A stretch of 64,000 nt of DNA from Clarkia xantiana subsp. parviflora (Eukaryota > Streptophyta > Magnoliopsida > Myrtales > Onagraceae), in the NCBI GenBank assembly GCA_036873135.1, contig JAPTYO010000007.1, positions 2,400,763-2,464,762 of the forward strand, given 5' to 3'. This document shows positions 12,700-24,844 of this stretch, one piece after another; the first letter of the stretch is position 1, and each line of letters opens with the position of its first letter. The notes under the pieces were generated by a model, which was not told the origin of the DNA, did not search any database, and worked only from the letters and a program-made list of their open reading frames with translations. Made by a program: the position numbers and the translations under genes.

Positions 12700-15500
12700 T
12701 GTTAATATTAGTAACATGTAAGTTTTTATCCGATCCGATTTTGAAATCAGTTTTAGGGTTAATTAGCAAATTGCTAACCAAACTTTACATGAAGTTTGAT
12801 CATTATTTGGCAAAAAAAAAATTATATTCACTATTGTATAAAAATAATTATTTCGCTTGTGTAATAATAGAATATGTACTTGAATTATAAATCATATTAT
12901 TAATTTAAATTATTAAAAAAATTAAAAGATAAAATAAGTTATGACTTTCTATGGAAGTAGATAAAGGTTAAATTTTTTAAAATATATAAATCTATTTTTA
13001 TATAATAATTGTTAAATGCAATAAATCTTCTATATTTAGAAGCTTTTAATTATTAAATTTTAACATAACAACTATCCAACCATTTTTGTCAAGTTTTTCT
13101 TAGTATATTAATTCTAGCTACTTGTATGGAAAATATAATTTGCCAAAAAAAGGATGAATAATAGAGTTATTAATGATGTGACAATAATCACATTGAGCGG
13201 ATTTTAAATGTAGTTATTTGTGAATTTTTAAAGTAATATTTAGAATAAAATTTGGTATATTTCATGCGAAGAATTTATTAGGAGTTAAATTAGTTTAAAT
13301 ATTGCACAATAAAATTATTGTTAACCTATATTGTGAAACCTTATTATAAATTACTTTGTGTATATATAGGTGTAATATATCAAATGAAATAAGAAAACTA
13401 TTATTAGATAATTAATTTATTACAAAATTCAAATTAGTATTAAAAAAAACTAAGCAAATTGTTTACACATAAATATGTTTTTACGTCTGATGTAAGCAAT
13501 TGATATTGCAATTAAAAAATCTGGTTTTTAAAAATAAAATAAAATAAGATATTATAGTTTATTTTATTTTATAATGTTATTAACTTTTTTTTGGCCAAAA
13601 TAATGTTATTAACTTAATAAGGAAATAAATGATGTTCTATCTGATCATTAATACTAATTAATAAACAATGATGTCATAAATATTCTTAAATAGAGTATTA
13701 ATTTGGTACATTTGTTTAAAAATAATTTATTATGATTTTGAATCATAATATAAATATTTTATTATTCAGAAAAGAACGTATATTAATTTTTCAACGATCG
13801 TAGATGCATACCTATATTTTATATAATCAGAAGTGAAAATATATTTTGCTAAATATGGAACTAATTATTTTTATATTCTTCTTTATCATATCATATTTAA
13901 ATTTTTGTAGACTCAATGGAAAAAATGAAGTGTCTCTAGGTATCACTTTACGATGCTACAAACATATAGAAATAATAATTACTATTATATAATATTTAAA
14001 CTTATAATACAATAGATCTCACATCCATCCAATTAATAAAAATATTTATAATTGTTCCACTTATGAAATATATATAGATATATATATATACTCCATAAAA
14101 ATAATCTCATTTTAGTAATAATATTCTTTATTATAATTGTTATTTTAACGTGTATCACATATTTATAAGAAAAATATTAATAGTATGAAATCTATTATTA
14201 TAATTTTAGATTTCGAATAAATATAAAAAAATTATTCATCATATTATATATACAATAAATAAATAAAAAATATGATGAGGAAAGTTTAATAATTAAGAAG
14301 TACAATAAATATATATTGTAATTTTTATAATATAATAAACTTAATACTAAAAGTTTAAATTAAAGAAATATGATTGTACGTATTATTAATGATATATATA
14401 AGGGTTGATATAGAATATAAAATTAAATACAATATATATATATATGCAAATATTTTATAATATAATAATGTATACATTTAAATTTTAGATTAAACAAAAA
14501 AAATCTAGCTGGCGATTAAGGAAAGCTGAAAGTAACAGTTACTACATATAAATATATGTGCTTGTTATAGAATGTAGAATCGAATTGAATATTTGAACGA
14601 ATATCCAAATTCAACAATTCATAAATATGAAGATATGTGTGAATATATGCATTTAATATATATGACAATAATGGTAATATGAATCTTAGTTATTGTTATA
14701 TATATAATAATAAAGAGAATGAGAAAGTTATAACCTATAATCTGCTCGACGTCAGATATTGATTTAATTAAGAAATTACACGATATAAAAATATGTGAGT
14801 ATTTATTGATAAAGTTAATGGATAATTAATATGAGTTGAAAAATCGGATGATATTAATCATTACTAATATGATGTTATATAATGGTTTTATTTGAATTAT
14901 TATGATCTTTATTATCATATATTGATCATTTGAATACTAAATCAAAAATATATTTTTATTAGAAGTTGTAACTATTTTTAGAATAATTATTATTTTTGGT
15001 GTGTTTAAGAAATACATAGAAATTATAAATAAAACTATTAATAACGTTGATATTAATTTTGGCCTTTAAAATAAAATTTATGTTTTAAATATTTAATTAG
15101 GTATACGATAATATTAGTACTATCTAGGGTAATATTTTTTCTTGTAATAAAATATATATACTTATAATTAAGTAAATGATAATTAAATTATATTTTTGTG
15201 TATGTAATTTATTATTAATTTAGTTTTATAATTATTTTATAGTTTTATACGTTAATATTATAAGAAATAAAAACTTTTGTACAAATGATATCTATCATTT
15301 TATTTATATTATAAATAAAATTGTACATGAAATATGATTATATAATCTTGTTTCTTAATGATAAAATATTTATAAAATTATAATAAAAAAAGAGGCGAGA
15401 AATTATATAACGTAAACAAAGAGGTGATATATTATATAACAATATTTTTTCTTATAATAGTTATATATGTATAATTATAAATTAAGTACATAATAATAAA
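12700..15500. other. AT-rich non-coding core of the CACTA element
   Basis: About 2.8 kb of very AT-rich sequence with short TA runs and no open frame of interest. No transposase motif seen. Confidence 0.6.
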
Positions 15501-15508
15501 TCTATAAT

Positions 15509-15510
<2 letters not shown>

Positions 15511-15585
<75 letters not shown>

Positions 15586-15589
15586 ATAT
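15511..15589. repeat. TA microsatellite with TTTA interruptions
   Basis: A near-continuous TA run within the CACTA core. A second TA run lies at about 15805-15853, just before the 373-bp array. Confidence 0.85.
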
Positions 15590-15802
15590 GTGAATTAAAA
15601 TTCTATATGTTTATAATAAATTACATGATAATAAATTTATATTTTGGCCACAAAAATTTTTATATTCGTATTTATATAAATATATATATATATATTATGA
15701 TTAATTTAATTCTTATAATTAGCATATAGTTTTATATGTTAATAATATGTAGAAATAAAACTTTTGTAAAAATTAGGCTTATAAAATTGTACATGAAATA
15801 TG

Positions 15803-15854
<52 letters not shown>

Positions 15855-15856
<2 letters not shown>

Positions 15857-16850
15857 TAAGTGATCAATTGTTAATAGAAAGAAAAAAAAGGTGAGAGATT
15901 ATGTAACTTACCGTGAGATTCAATGAGAGTCTTTGGAAGAAATCTAGAGTTTCTAGGGGTACATGTGGCGAATCCATGTCATCAGCCGTTTTGTAGAAAA
16001 TTCATCAACCAATGAAAATATTTCTTTTTTACAACTATTGAGACTTAAAACTTATGTGTCATGTTTGTAGAATACTTAATCAAATTATATTATATATAGA
16101 TATAGATAGATTCTTATAATTAGCATATAGTTTATATGTTAATAATATGTAGAAATAAACTTTTGTAAAAATTAGGCTTATAAAATTGTAAATGAAATAT
16201 GATTATTATATATAATATTCATAAGTGATCAATTGTTGTTAATAGCAAAAAAAAAAAAAAAAAAGTGAGAGATTATGTAACTTACCGTGAGATTCAATGA
16301 GAGTCTTTGGAAGAAATCTAGAGTTTCTAGGGGTACATGTGGCGAATCCATGTCATCAGCCGTTTTGTAGAAAATTCATCAACCAATGAAAATATTTCTT
16401 TTTTACAACTATTGAGACTTAAAACTTATGTGTCATGTTTGTAGAATACTTAATCAAATTATATTATATATAGATATAGATAGATTCTTATAATTAGCAT
16501 ATAGTTTATATGTTAATAATATGTAGAAATAAACTTTTGTAAAAATTAGGCTTATAAAATTGTAAATGAAATATGATTATTATATATAATATTCATAAGT
16601 GATCAATTGTTGTTAATAGCAAAAAAAAAAAAAAAAGTGAGAGATTATGTAACTTACCGTGAGATTCAATGAGACTCTTTGAAAGAAATCTAGAGTTTCT
16701 AGGGGTACATGTGGCGAATCCATGTCATCAGCCGTTATGTAGAAAATTCATCAACCAATGAAAATATTTCTTTTTGACAACTAATGAGACTAAAAACTTA
16801 TGTGTCATGTTTGTAGAAGACTTAATCAAATTATATAGATAGATATAGAT
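15855..16850 (+). repeat. About 373-bp tandem repeat, nearly three copies
   Basis: The landmark ATGTAACTTACCGTGAGATT occurs at 15901, about 16275 and about 16647, giving periods of 374 and 372 bp. Copies 1 and 2 are almost identical. Copy 3 carries scattered changes (for example GAGACTCTTTGAAAG for GAGAGTCTTTGGAAG). Each unit also contains GGGGTACATGTGGCGAATCC and an A-run. Low divergence between units points to recent amplification inside the element. Confidence 0.9.
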
Positions 16851-16858
16851 AGATAGAT

Positions 16859-17960
16859 GCCTAAAACACTTGACTAGCATACCTTAAATGAGTATACCCT
16901 AAACTTTAACACTATATTCTCTAAATGAATATACCTTAAATTACAATTATCGTTAACCACTAAGCCAAAAATCACTAAACCTTACATCATAACACCAAAT
17001 ACTTTTTAACAATATAACCTAAATGCCTAAAACACTTGACTAGCATACCTTAAATGAATATACCCTAAATTACAATTAATGTTAACCACTGAGCCAAAAA
17101 TCATTAAACCTTACATCATAACCAGTGGCGTATCCATATGTATTAATGGGATAACAAATGTCACCCCATTATCGAGTACTTGAATTGAGACCCTAGGTTT
17201 ATTATTGAAATAATATACACCATGATCTCCATTATTTTCCGTGTAAGATCATCATTATTCATGTGTGACTCTAAGACCCTCATTATTATTGTATAAAACA
17301 TCGTTATTGTAATACGTCGTTCATTTTCAATCTATTAGCTTTTAACATGAAGAATATAATTGTAAATTTTATTACCTAGCTCTTTAAAGACTATGAATTG
17401 TAGTTAATCTAATATAATGTCATACATGGGAGAACCAATTAATAAGAAAATGAAAATGATGTAAATCATACAATATGTTTGAAAAAATATAGTACCAACA
17501 TGTTTTAAAATATGCAACGTATCTCAAAACAGTGTTAATGAATACTTCCTACAACCAAGCATATATGTTATATCTAATTTTCCAAATGAAATACGTTTAT
17601 ATATTAAATATTCACATTTTTTTTACAAAGCGTACCCCATTATAAATATCTTGAAACTGATCATAACACCGTATACCCTTTAAGGCTTTAACAATATAAT
17701 CTGAATGTCTAACACACTTAACTAACATACTTTAAATGAGTATACCCTAAACCACAACACTATATTCTCTATATGAATACACTTTAAATTACAATTACCG
17801 CTAACCACTAAGCCAAAAGTCACTAAACCTTACATCATAACACCGCATACTCTTTAACAGTATACCCTAAATGCCTAAAACACTTGACTAGCATACCTTA
17901 AATGAGTATACCATAAATTACTATTACTGTTAATAACTAAGAAATATATTACTAAATTCA
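16859..17960 (+). repeat. 166-bp tandem array, about 4 units, split by a nested insertion
   Basis: Units start near CCTAAAACACTTGACTAGCA (16860, 17026 and 17874, with a diverged copy near 17708). Spacing is 166 bp. They also contain TAACCACTAAGCCAAAAATC and CTAAACCTTACATCATAAC. The second unit is interrupted at 17123 and resumes at 17660. Confidence 0.85.
17123..17659. mobile_element. hAT-like element nested in the CACTA element
   Basis: The insertion begins CAGTGGCGTATCC and ends TTGAAACTG, so only the outer CAGT is a clear inverted repeat. It is flanked by an 8-bp direct repeat ATCATAAC (17115-17122 and 17660-17667). The interrupted 166-bp unit continues exactly after the second copy. Eight-base duplication is the hAT signature. 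No transposase is encoded in the 537 bp. Confidence 0.75.
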
Positions 17961-18701
17961 CAATGATGGATTTCATTTACTAATGTAAAGTTCAAATTAT
18001 AATGTTCACTTAATTTCAGCCCATTAATTACAATTGAGTGAAATTTAATGGCGGGAATAGCAGGCGGGAAATCTCTGCAATTGAATACCAATTTTCCCTC
18101 TCTTTTAATTACAAATGGAATTTTTACAAGATAATCAATTTACTTATTTTCAGAATCAAATTTGAAGGACAACCACCAAGCATGTTCTCCAAAAGTTTGA
18201 TTGTGTTTAAGTAATGCTTTACTCCCGCGTGTACTCATTTACTTGTCCACTTGTATTATGTTTTGCAACATAAATAAATTTTCCATGTATTTTGGTGTTT
18301 TACTTAGTTTTTTTATTTTTAGCAAGTTAAGACCAAGAAATTTGTATAGCTCGAGGGTAGTGCTGTATAAATAATGGACGAGGGTCATTAGTTCGAGTCT
18401 ACACACACCCAATTTTATTTTCATAAAATACATCTTTTTCACCTCGTGTCAAATTCGACTCAGAGACATGTGTAACACTATTTCTTACACGCTTTGTCCA
18501 CGAACTTAACTCGTCTCATTATACACGTGTCAGAATCGTGTTAAAGGTCGTGTCAGTTTGACACGAGGCACTTGACCGTGTCGAAGGTCGTTTCAATTAT
18601 CAGTTCGTGTCGAAATTGTGCTAAATATCGTTGCAATTTGACACGAGAAACCACCCCGTGTCAAAGTTCATGTTAATTGACCCTACTTTCTTGTAGTGAT
18701 T

Positions 18702-20173
18702 ATCTAACAACTCATACATTAAAAGTTAAAATAAACTCGATTTATTTTAATAAACTCCTTAAACTATATTATCATCCAGTTGATTATCGTGGCGAGCATG
18801 AATATAACAGCATAGTAGTAATTAAGACTTCCTTAACGTTCGTCAAAATGAGATAGTCGTGGTCGTCGTGGGTCGGCAAGTGTGACCTATATAATGATGT
18901 GATTTAGATTGGAAGGATTTGAGGAGCCCCACTAGCTAGTAGCAATTTTAAACATATTAAAAGAGGGTGATGTCTGACTTTGTAATATGTTAAAATAAAA
19001 TGATGACGTAGGAATGATGGGAAGATTAATTTGGTTGGACGAAAATATTATATATGATGATAGCTCCTTTAATATTTAATATATTAGAGGAGTTGTTAAA
19101 GGAAGTGAACGTACTTTGGTTACTGATAATCTACAATATTTATGCAGCTACGTACCTTATGGATAATCTACGTACGTAACTCCCCTACTCCACTTCAATA
19201 TGCCGAGATTCAGTGCAAAGTTAAGTGTAGAGCTCGAATGAGTGCCTAGTTTTATTTATTTATTTACTATTCATTTAATTAACTCCTTGTTCATTGTGCA
19301 TAATTTTATTTAGACAGAAACTTGGGCATTATAAATTTACAATAATGTCATTTTATTATAAGTTTGACAAAATAAAACTTATTATGTTAAAATAATATAT
19401 GTATCCAATTGTTAATTAATTTATTATAATAGTGCACATAAATTATAAATATATGATATTATATATAATTAGAAATATCTCCACTTATATTTTTACATAA
19501 GAAAAATTATTCATAAATCAGAGTTTTATAGAAAATGTAATTATTACAATATTTTAAAGTAAATAATATTTTAATAAATAAAGTAATTAAATATATTTAT
19601 AGAAATTAGTATTATATAAAAATATTATGGATACGGTTTTTTCCAATTTATTTTAAAGCTCGAAATCATTTCAAACTAGAAACTATACAGTTATTTTTAA
19701 ATATCGGTTTCACCATATTCATCTAATTAAATTTAATGATGCGTATAAATTTTTTTTTTTATATATTAGATTAGGTAAAGTGCCAGATTCTTTCCTACAA
19801 ATAAAATAATATATAATTTTATTATACATTTACGATTTTTTGGAACAATGTACATTCCCTAATGAGCCCATAATCCCGGCCCATTTTATGTTGTAAATTT
19901 TTTTTTGGGCCCACGCATTTTCTGCTGTAATTAGCCTAGCCCGGCTACAGAAGACGACAAGATCAGGCGCGCGTGTCCCAAGGAATACGGTGGTTACTAG
20001 AATGGGTCCCATTCCTTGACTGAAAGCACTGCGCATGACGAGTTAGCCGTTGGATGAGCGAATGAGAAGGAAAAATGGAAGCCAAGCCAAGACCGCTTTC
20101 TTCTGTATGAACCAACTGAACGCGTTCAGTGAGAAGAGCTTTCAGGCTCTAGCAGCATTCTCCATCAATATCA
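18702..20173. other. Intergenic region
   Basis: AT-rich, no gene or clear transposon end found. The last few hundred bases are presumed promoter of the 314-aa gene, where base composition becomes more balanced from about 19850. Confidence 0.5.
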
Positions 20174-21860
20174 ATGGCCGATTTCTCCTACATCTCCGAT
20201 TCCGACGATTCAGCGATCGATGAGCTCATTTCCCAGACCAAGGACTTGTGCCTCCTCGAGCAAATCTCCGCCATCAACTGCTCAGGTTTCTCGGATTCAC
20301 CCCTGCCTTCTGACCTCGAGTCCCGCTTCCGCAAGCTCAAATCCTTTCCGGCGACCAAGTCCAGGCCCCCATATTCTGCCGACCGCAATTCTACCTTTGC
20401 GCCGAAGCCAGAGAATAAGAGCTCAGGAAAGGGTATGCTGTTGTTTGATTTTGATACTCGATTAACCTAATTCACTGTTCGTTTAATCTCGATTGTTGTC
20501 TCTTATTCCTCTATTTTGCATCATATTGATGCAACTATGATTTTGGTTGGAACCAGACTGATACTAGCTTGATCTTGTTCTGTGAAGTTCTTATGTGTGC
20601 TCAGTAGTTAGAGCTTAGAGACTCCATTGCTTCATAAATTTGAAGAACTTGAATTGTTCATTTGTAACTAGAGCCAGAATTCTCGACCTGATAAACGCTC
20701 CTGTGAGTTAGTTTGCACAGGGAAATTGATCTCAAACACACAATTCTGCTCCCTATGCAGCCAAATCCAATTTTCTTTCAAGGGTACAGTGTTATCCTTT
20801 TCCAAAACCTCATTATTGATTTACACCTTGTAGAGCATGAATTTGTGCTTGATTTTCAGCTTATAATGAATGAAGATGTGCTTTTAAATTGAATGTTGGC
20901 TAAACATATCCTCTTTTACGATGTTCTGTATTATGATTTAACAATTGACTTCCCCTAAATCATTTTGTTGTATTCATGACTATAACAGGGGAAGCACATT
21001 TGCCTGAGAAAGGTGAACTTGACTTGCCTAATGTTGATGCAGTTGATCCAAAGAAATCATGTTCCAGATCTATTTCATTTTCTAATCTTCGGACTAAGGA
21101 GACAGTTTCACCGTTGAAGGAGGATCCAGATAGGCAAAAGGATTTGCAAGTGAAAGTGGAAAGTGGGTAAGTTGTATCCCCTTGTGTTGCTGTCCTAAAA
21201 TTGCTTCAGCGAATAATGTTAAACATTCTTCGGTAGATGTTGACTTGTTATAGTGTAACGAAGAGATGCTCATGAAAGATTTGGCTACATATATAGTATC
21301 TTAATTCTTAAACAATAAGCTGATCGATCCATAATCCTTTGTATGGTTGCAGGAAAATCAAGCATCCTGAACATGACAGCGACCTTAACGGTCTAACACC
21401 ATCTTCAGATTCTTCACTAGATGAGGATTTTTTTGCACCACGGAAGCAAAATTCAAATAGGAAAAGGCATCTCAGTTCGAAATCAAAATCAAAACCTAAG
21501 TTGAATTCAGTTTCATCTCCTTTTGGTTCGTCAAGTACAGTGACAGGATCACCCTCTCCACCCAAGAAGAGTGGCTGTTTTTGGTGCTCTCCAAAGAAGG
21601 GCACTTCCTTGAGGAAAACTAGGGAGACCCTAATGAAAAGCAGAAGCTTTGATCGGTCTAGTAAGCGCCATGATGATGATTTCTTAGAAGACCTCGGTTC
21701 CTTCTCAATGAAAGAACAGCAAAAGCTATTGAAGAAGGCAGTGAAGGAGCAAGAGAGAATCAGCAGGGAAGCTGATAAGATCTTGCAGATGGCAAGACAG
21801 GCATCAGCAAGAATGACATCCAGATTTGCAGATGACCATCTGAGTGACAGTGATGAATGA
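20174..21860 (+). CDS. Uncharacterised plant protein, 314 aa, C-terminal coiled coil
   Basis: Three coding exons (20174-20432, 20989-21166, 21353-21860) join in phase to 314 residues. The N-terminus is acidic (FSYISDSDDSAIDELI). The middle is serine- and lysine-rich and looks disordered, with a basic SKSKSKPK stretch. A cysteine-containing motif KKSGCFWCSPKKG follows. The C-terminus has FLEDLGSFSMKEQQKLLKKA and continues with Lys, Glu and Gln heptads predicted to form a coiled coil, ending in acidic DDHLSDSDE. I do not recognise a named family. The nuclear-type composition (basic and acidic patches) is only suggestive. The neighbouring gene at 22087-22356 is a shorter relative of the C-terminal third. 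Confidence 0.85.
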
Positions 21861-22086
21861 CATCGCAAAATAGGTCAGCTTCCTCGTTCTTATAACTCTA
21901 CTTTTTAAGGTTGTGCACTGAAAAAAATCCTTTTGTATAGGAAAAGGAATGAAGAGTATAGTGTTGTTTCTTCCAGGCTACTGCTACTGTTATATATATA
22001 ATAGACAAGTTGGTAATAAGATGCAATACATAATAAAATGAATCAAAGAAGTATATTTAGTTTCATCTCCATTTAATGAATGGAAT

Positions 22087-22356
22087 CTAACCACCACCAA
22101 TTCGGCTAGATTGTTGCCGGACAAAGCGGTCCAGCATCTCAGCCTCTCTCCTAACCCTCTCTTCGTCTTCCTTGGCCGCCTTGAGTTGTCTGGCTTGTTC
22201 TTCAACTGAGAAGGTGCTCATATCTGTCAGCATCCCATCTTCTCTCCCCCAAACCGGCTTCTTGCTCTTCGATTTAGTGTGATTCTTGGTCTTGTTCTTC
22301 GTCTGCGTGGGTGAGGAGAAGGAGAAGCAGCAAATCGCTCTTGGTGGTGATTCCAT
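22087..22356 (-). CDS. Small protein, 89 aa, related to the C-terminus of the upstream gene
   Basis: A single exon from ATG at 22356 to a stop at 22087. The protein starts MESPPRAICCFSFSSP, has a basic linker (KSKSKKPVWG), then MLTDMSTFSVEEQARQLKAA, and ends in a charged helix with RVRREAEMLDRFVRQQSSRI. The order Cys-rich motif, basic linker, (F/M)LxD(L/M)xxFS(M/V)xEQ and charged helix is the same as in the 314-aa protein, so the two look like paralogues. They are convergent, with 226 bp between stop codons. Function unknown. A TTG two codons upstream keeps the frame open but is not needed as a start. Confidence 0.75.
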   Translation of the reverse strand: MESPPRAICCFSFSSPTQTKNKTKNHTKSKSKKPVWGREDGMLTDMSTFSVEEQARQLKAAKEDEERVRREAEMLDRFVRQQSSRIGGG

Positions 22357-23759
22357 ATCCAACTGAAGATGATGAGGAAAGAAATCAAAGGGAAGTCATG
22401 GGTGGATTGGTTCAAGTTGAAGGTGATGTTAACTCTTCAATCAATACACAGATAAGTCAAAAGGAAGATAATATTTTGATGTTGTAGTGTTCTTAATTGG
22501 TTACATCAGCGAAACTAGTAGTTAGACAATTCAATCAATCAATCTCGCTTACAAATTTGTGACTTTTCTTATTATTTCTTTCAAGCATCACAAATATATA
22601 TAATAATCACAAAAATAAATAAAACAAATCTGTTAATTTCTCTTGAGAAAGTTCTTGCATAAATCACAACCGTAACAGTTTACAATAATAAATAAAGAAG
22701 AAGAAATGCATTCGTAAAGTCTAAAAATTTCTTTTGAGAAACTTCACCAGATAAGTGTTGTTAAAAGGCTACGCACCTTGAAGGTAAGTATCTATGCTCC
22801 ACCACACTACCACAGTACGTATATTAAGGCATATTTTGTAGTCAAAATAAATAAAATTGTATGTATGTATCATGTATGGTTTCCAACGTAAAGAGGAAAG
22901 CGAGAAGACTTTCTTCGAGGAGTGTGGATGATATTGTTAAGGAAAATATTGATTTTTTTTTTTTTTGCCAACTGATTTGATTAATGCAGAATATATACAC
23001 TTTACTAGTTTGTCTCGTCCTACTATAAATATCATCTTCAATTTTAAAAAGTAAGAATAATCTCTCTAATATTACATTGACTAATTTATCCTCCATTATA
23101 CTCTATTTTACACTTTCCCTTTATTTTCTTATGTCGAATTAATATATTTTATTATATTCTAATTGAGTTATATTAGAAATATATATATTTATAATTATTT
23201 ATTATTTATTTTCTTATTATATATTTAATATTGTCTATATATACATGTACTCAACCCTTTATACAATAATACAATTCTAATTCCTTTTATAATATAATTT
23301 ACAAGCCGCCGCGAACATCACTGTGATATAATCCTATCTGAATGAGTTTTATCGATAAATGAGTTGCATCGATAAAAATAGTAGATTCTTGATCATTCTC
23401 GGGGTGCTCTGCTAAGTTGCTTTTCAGGAGAAGACACGTAGCTGACGATTAAGCTTGACCCTTTGGTGACATGATGTTGGTCAATTTATATAATTTAAAT
23501 ATATTTCAGGTTAATAATACGTGATTTTGTCATTTATTACATAATATTTAATAATTTATTACATAATATTTAATAGTGAATTAATATTAGTATTTATTTA
23601 TAATATTTTAAACTATAGTAATGCATTTGAAACATACAAAAACAAAACAGTACATTTGACAACATAATTAAAACACAATATAGTGCATTTAGCCAATTAA
23701 TCATTTTTTAATTTAAAACATCCACGACACGTTAGAAGTGCTGCTACATATGTGTACTG

Positions 23760-23905
23760 CACTACCAAAAAGTGTCGTAACGACACAACGGTGTTCCTCG
23801 GCGGTTTTAAAAGTGCCGTGAATTGACACTAATATTGCTATAATTTGACTACTTTCCTGTAGTGTCACTATAAGAGTTGATGGAGATACAGCATCTCTTG
23901 TAGTG
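23760..23905. mobile_element. CACTA-like miniature remnants
   Basis: CACTACCAAAAAGTGTCG at 23760 faces TTTCCTGTAGTG ending at 23864. A second pair, CACTATAAGAG (23866) and CTCTTGTAGTG (to 23905), follows at once. These are CACTA-type termini without any internal coding sequence or clear 3-bp duplication, so they are likely decayed miniature copies. Confidence 0.5.
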
Positions 23906-23972
23906 TGTCACTTGTTTGTGATAAAAGACCGTGCATTCTCCCAATATAATAAATAAATTACAATATAAATAT

Positions 23973-24662
23973 GGAGTTAGTACATCGTTTGGTTATCGTT
24001 TGACAATGTGATTGTTTGGTTCAAACGTGTATTTTTTAGTTATGTACATTTGTAAATATGACAGTTTGGTTGCATTTTAATAAAATGTCCAAAATACCCT
24101 TTCTATATTCAATTTTTATCATCTTCTCCATGTTATTTATCGGCTTTTTCGTCAATTTTATTAAGTTTTTCATATTTTTCATTTTTTTTTAAACTGAACG
24201 CCAAAATCGAATCTAGTTTTCAATTTTAACAAATGAATAAAAAAAAATCGAAGTTTTTTCCGATCTCTGAGTTGGGGAATTTAATTGCTAGGTTTTGTAT
24301 GTGTATAGTCACATACGTACATGTGAATTATAATACTTACTAAAAGTTTTGATCAATCTTCAACTTTAATACTAAAAAGTTCCGATCAATCTTAGAGCTT
24401 CAAGATGTGAAATTAATCTCTGTGGTTTTCTTCTTAGTCTTCTTAGACATTTATGAAAAGAAAAAAAAATTAATTGAAGGGTAAAAGTATCTTTTTATAA
24501 CCATTTAATCACGTTGTGTCAAACATAAGTAACTAAAAGTAACACGTTTGAACCATTTAATCACGTATTGAAACGTAAGTAACCAAACTATCACGTCAAA
24601 AAACAAAAGTAACCATATTATCACATTTTGCAAATATAAATAACTAAACAATGTATTAACCC
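23973..24662. mobile_element. MULE-type foldback element (690 bp)
   Basis: The left end GGAGTTAGTACATCGTTTGG is matched by the reversed right end GGGTTAATACATTGTTTAG. The perfect 9-bp duplication TATAAATAT flanks it (23964-23972 and 24663-24671). Nine-base duplications with long inverted ends are typical of Mutator-like elements. No transposase is present. Confidence 0.85.
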
Positions 24663-24844
24663 TATAAATATATTATGTATCAATATCTATATCTATATCA
24701 TTATCAATATATATATTATATATTTTACTATATATATTTATATATATATAAAATATTGATATCGAGTAGCTAGTATATATATATACATCCAATGGAATGG
24801 AGAAGTGCAAGCCTGCTAATTAATTCGTCTGGTAATAGAATATA

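Larger units (their letters stand above)
9609..18698. mobile_element. CACTA (En/Spm) transposon, non-autonomous, 9,090 bp
   Basis: The left end is CACTACAAGAAACTAGGGTC. The right end, reversed, is CACTACAAGAAAGTAGGGTC, and the match continues through AATTAACA. Both sides carry the 3-bp duplication ATT (9606-9608 and 18699-18701). The outer few hundred bases on each side are packed with GACACG/CGTGTC motifs in both orientations, as expected for subterminal transposase-binding repeats. I see no transposase (TNPD or TNPA type) coding sequence, so it would depend on a relative. Contents from left to right: a 68-bp array, captured exon-like sequence with a PDK1 piece, a long AT-rich non-coding core, a 373-bp array, a 166-bp array split by a nested hAT, and the right subterminal region. 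Confidence 0.93.

Noticed and set aside
21308..21868. 186-codon frame on the - strand
   Set aside because: It is the exact antisense of exon 3 of the 314-aa gene and reads as hydrophobic reverse translation of a charged coiled coil.
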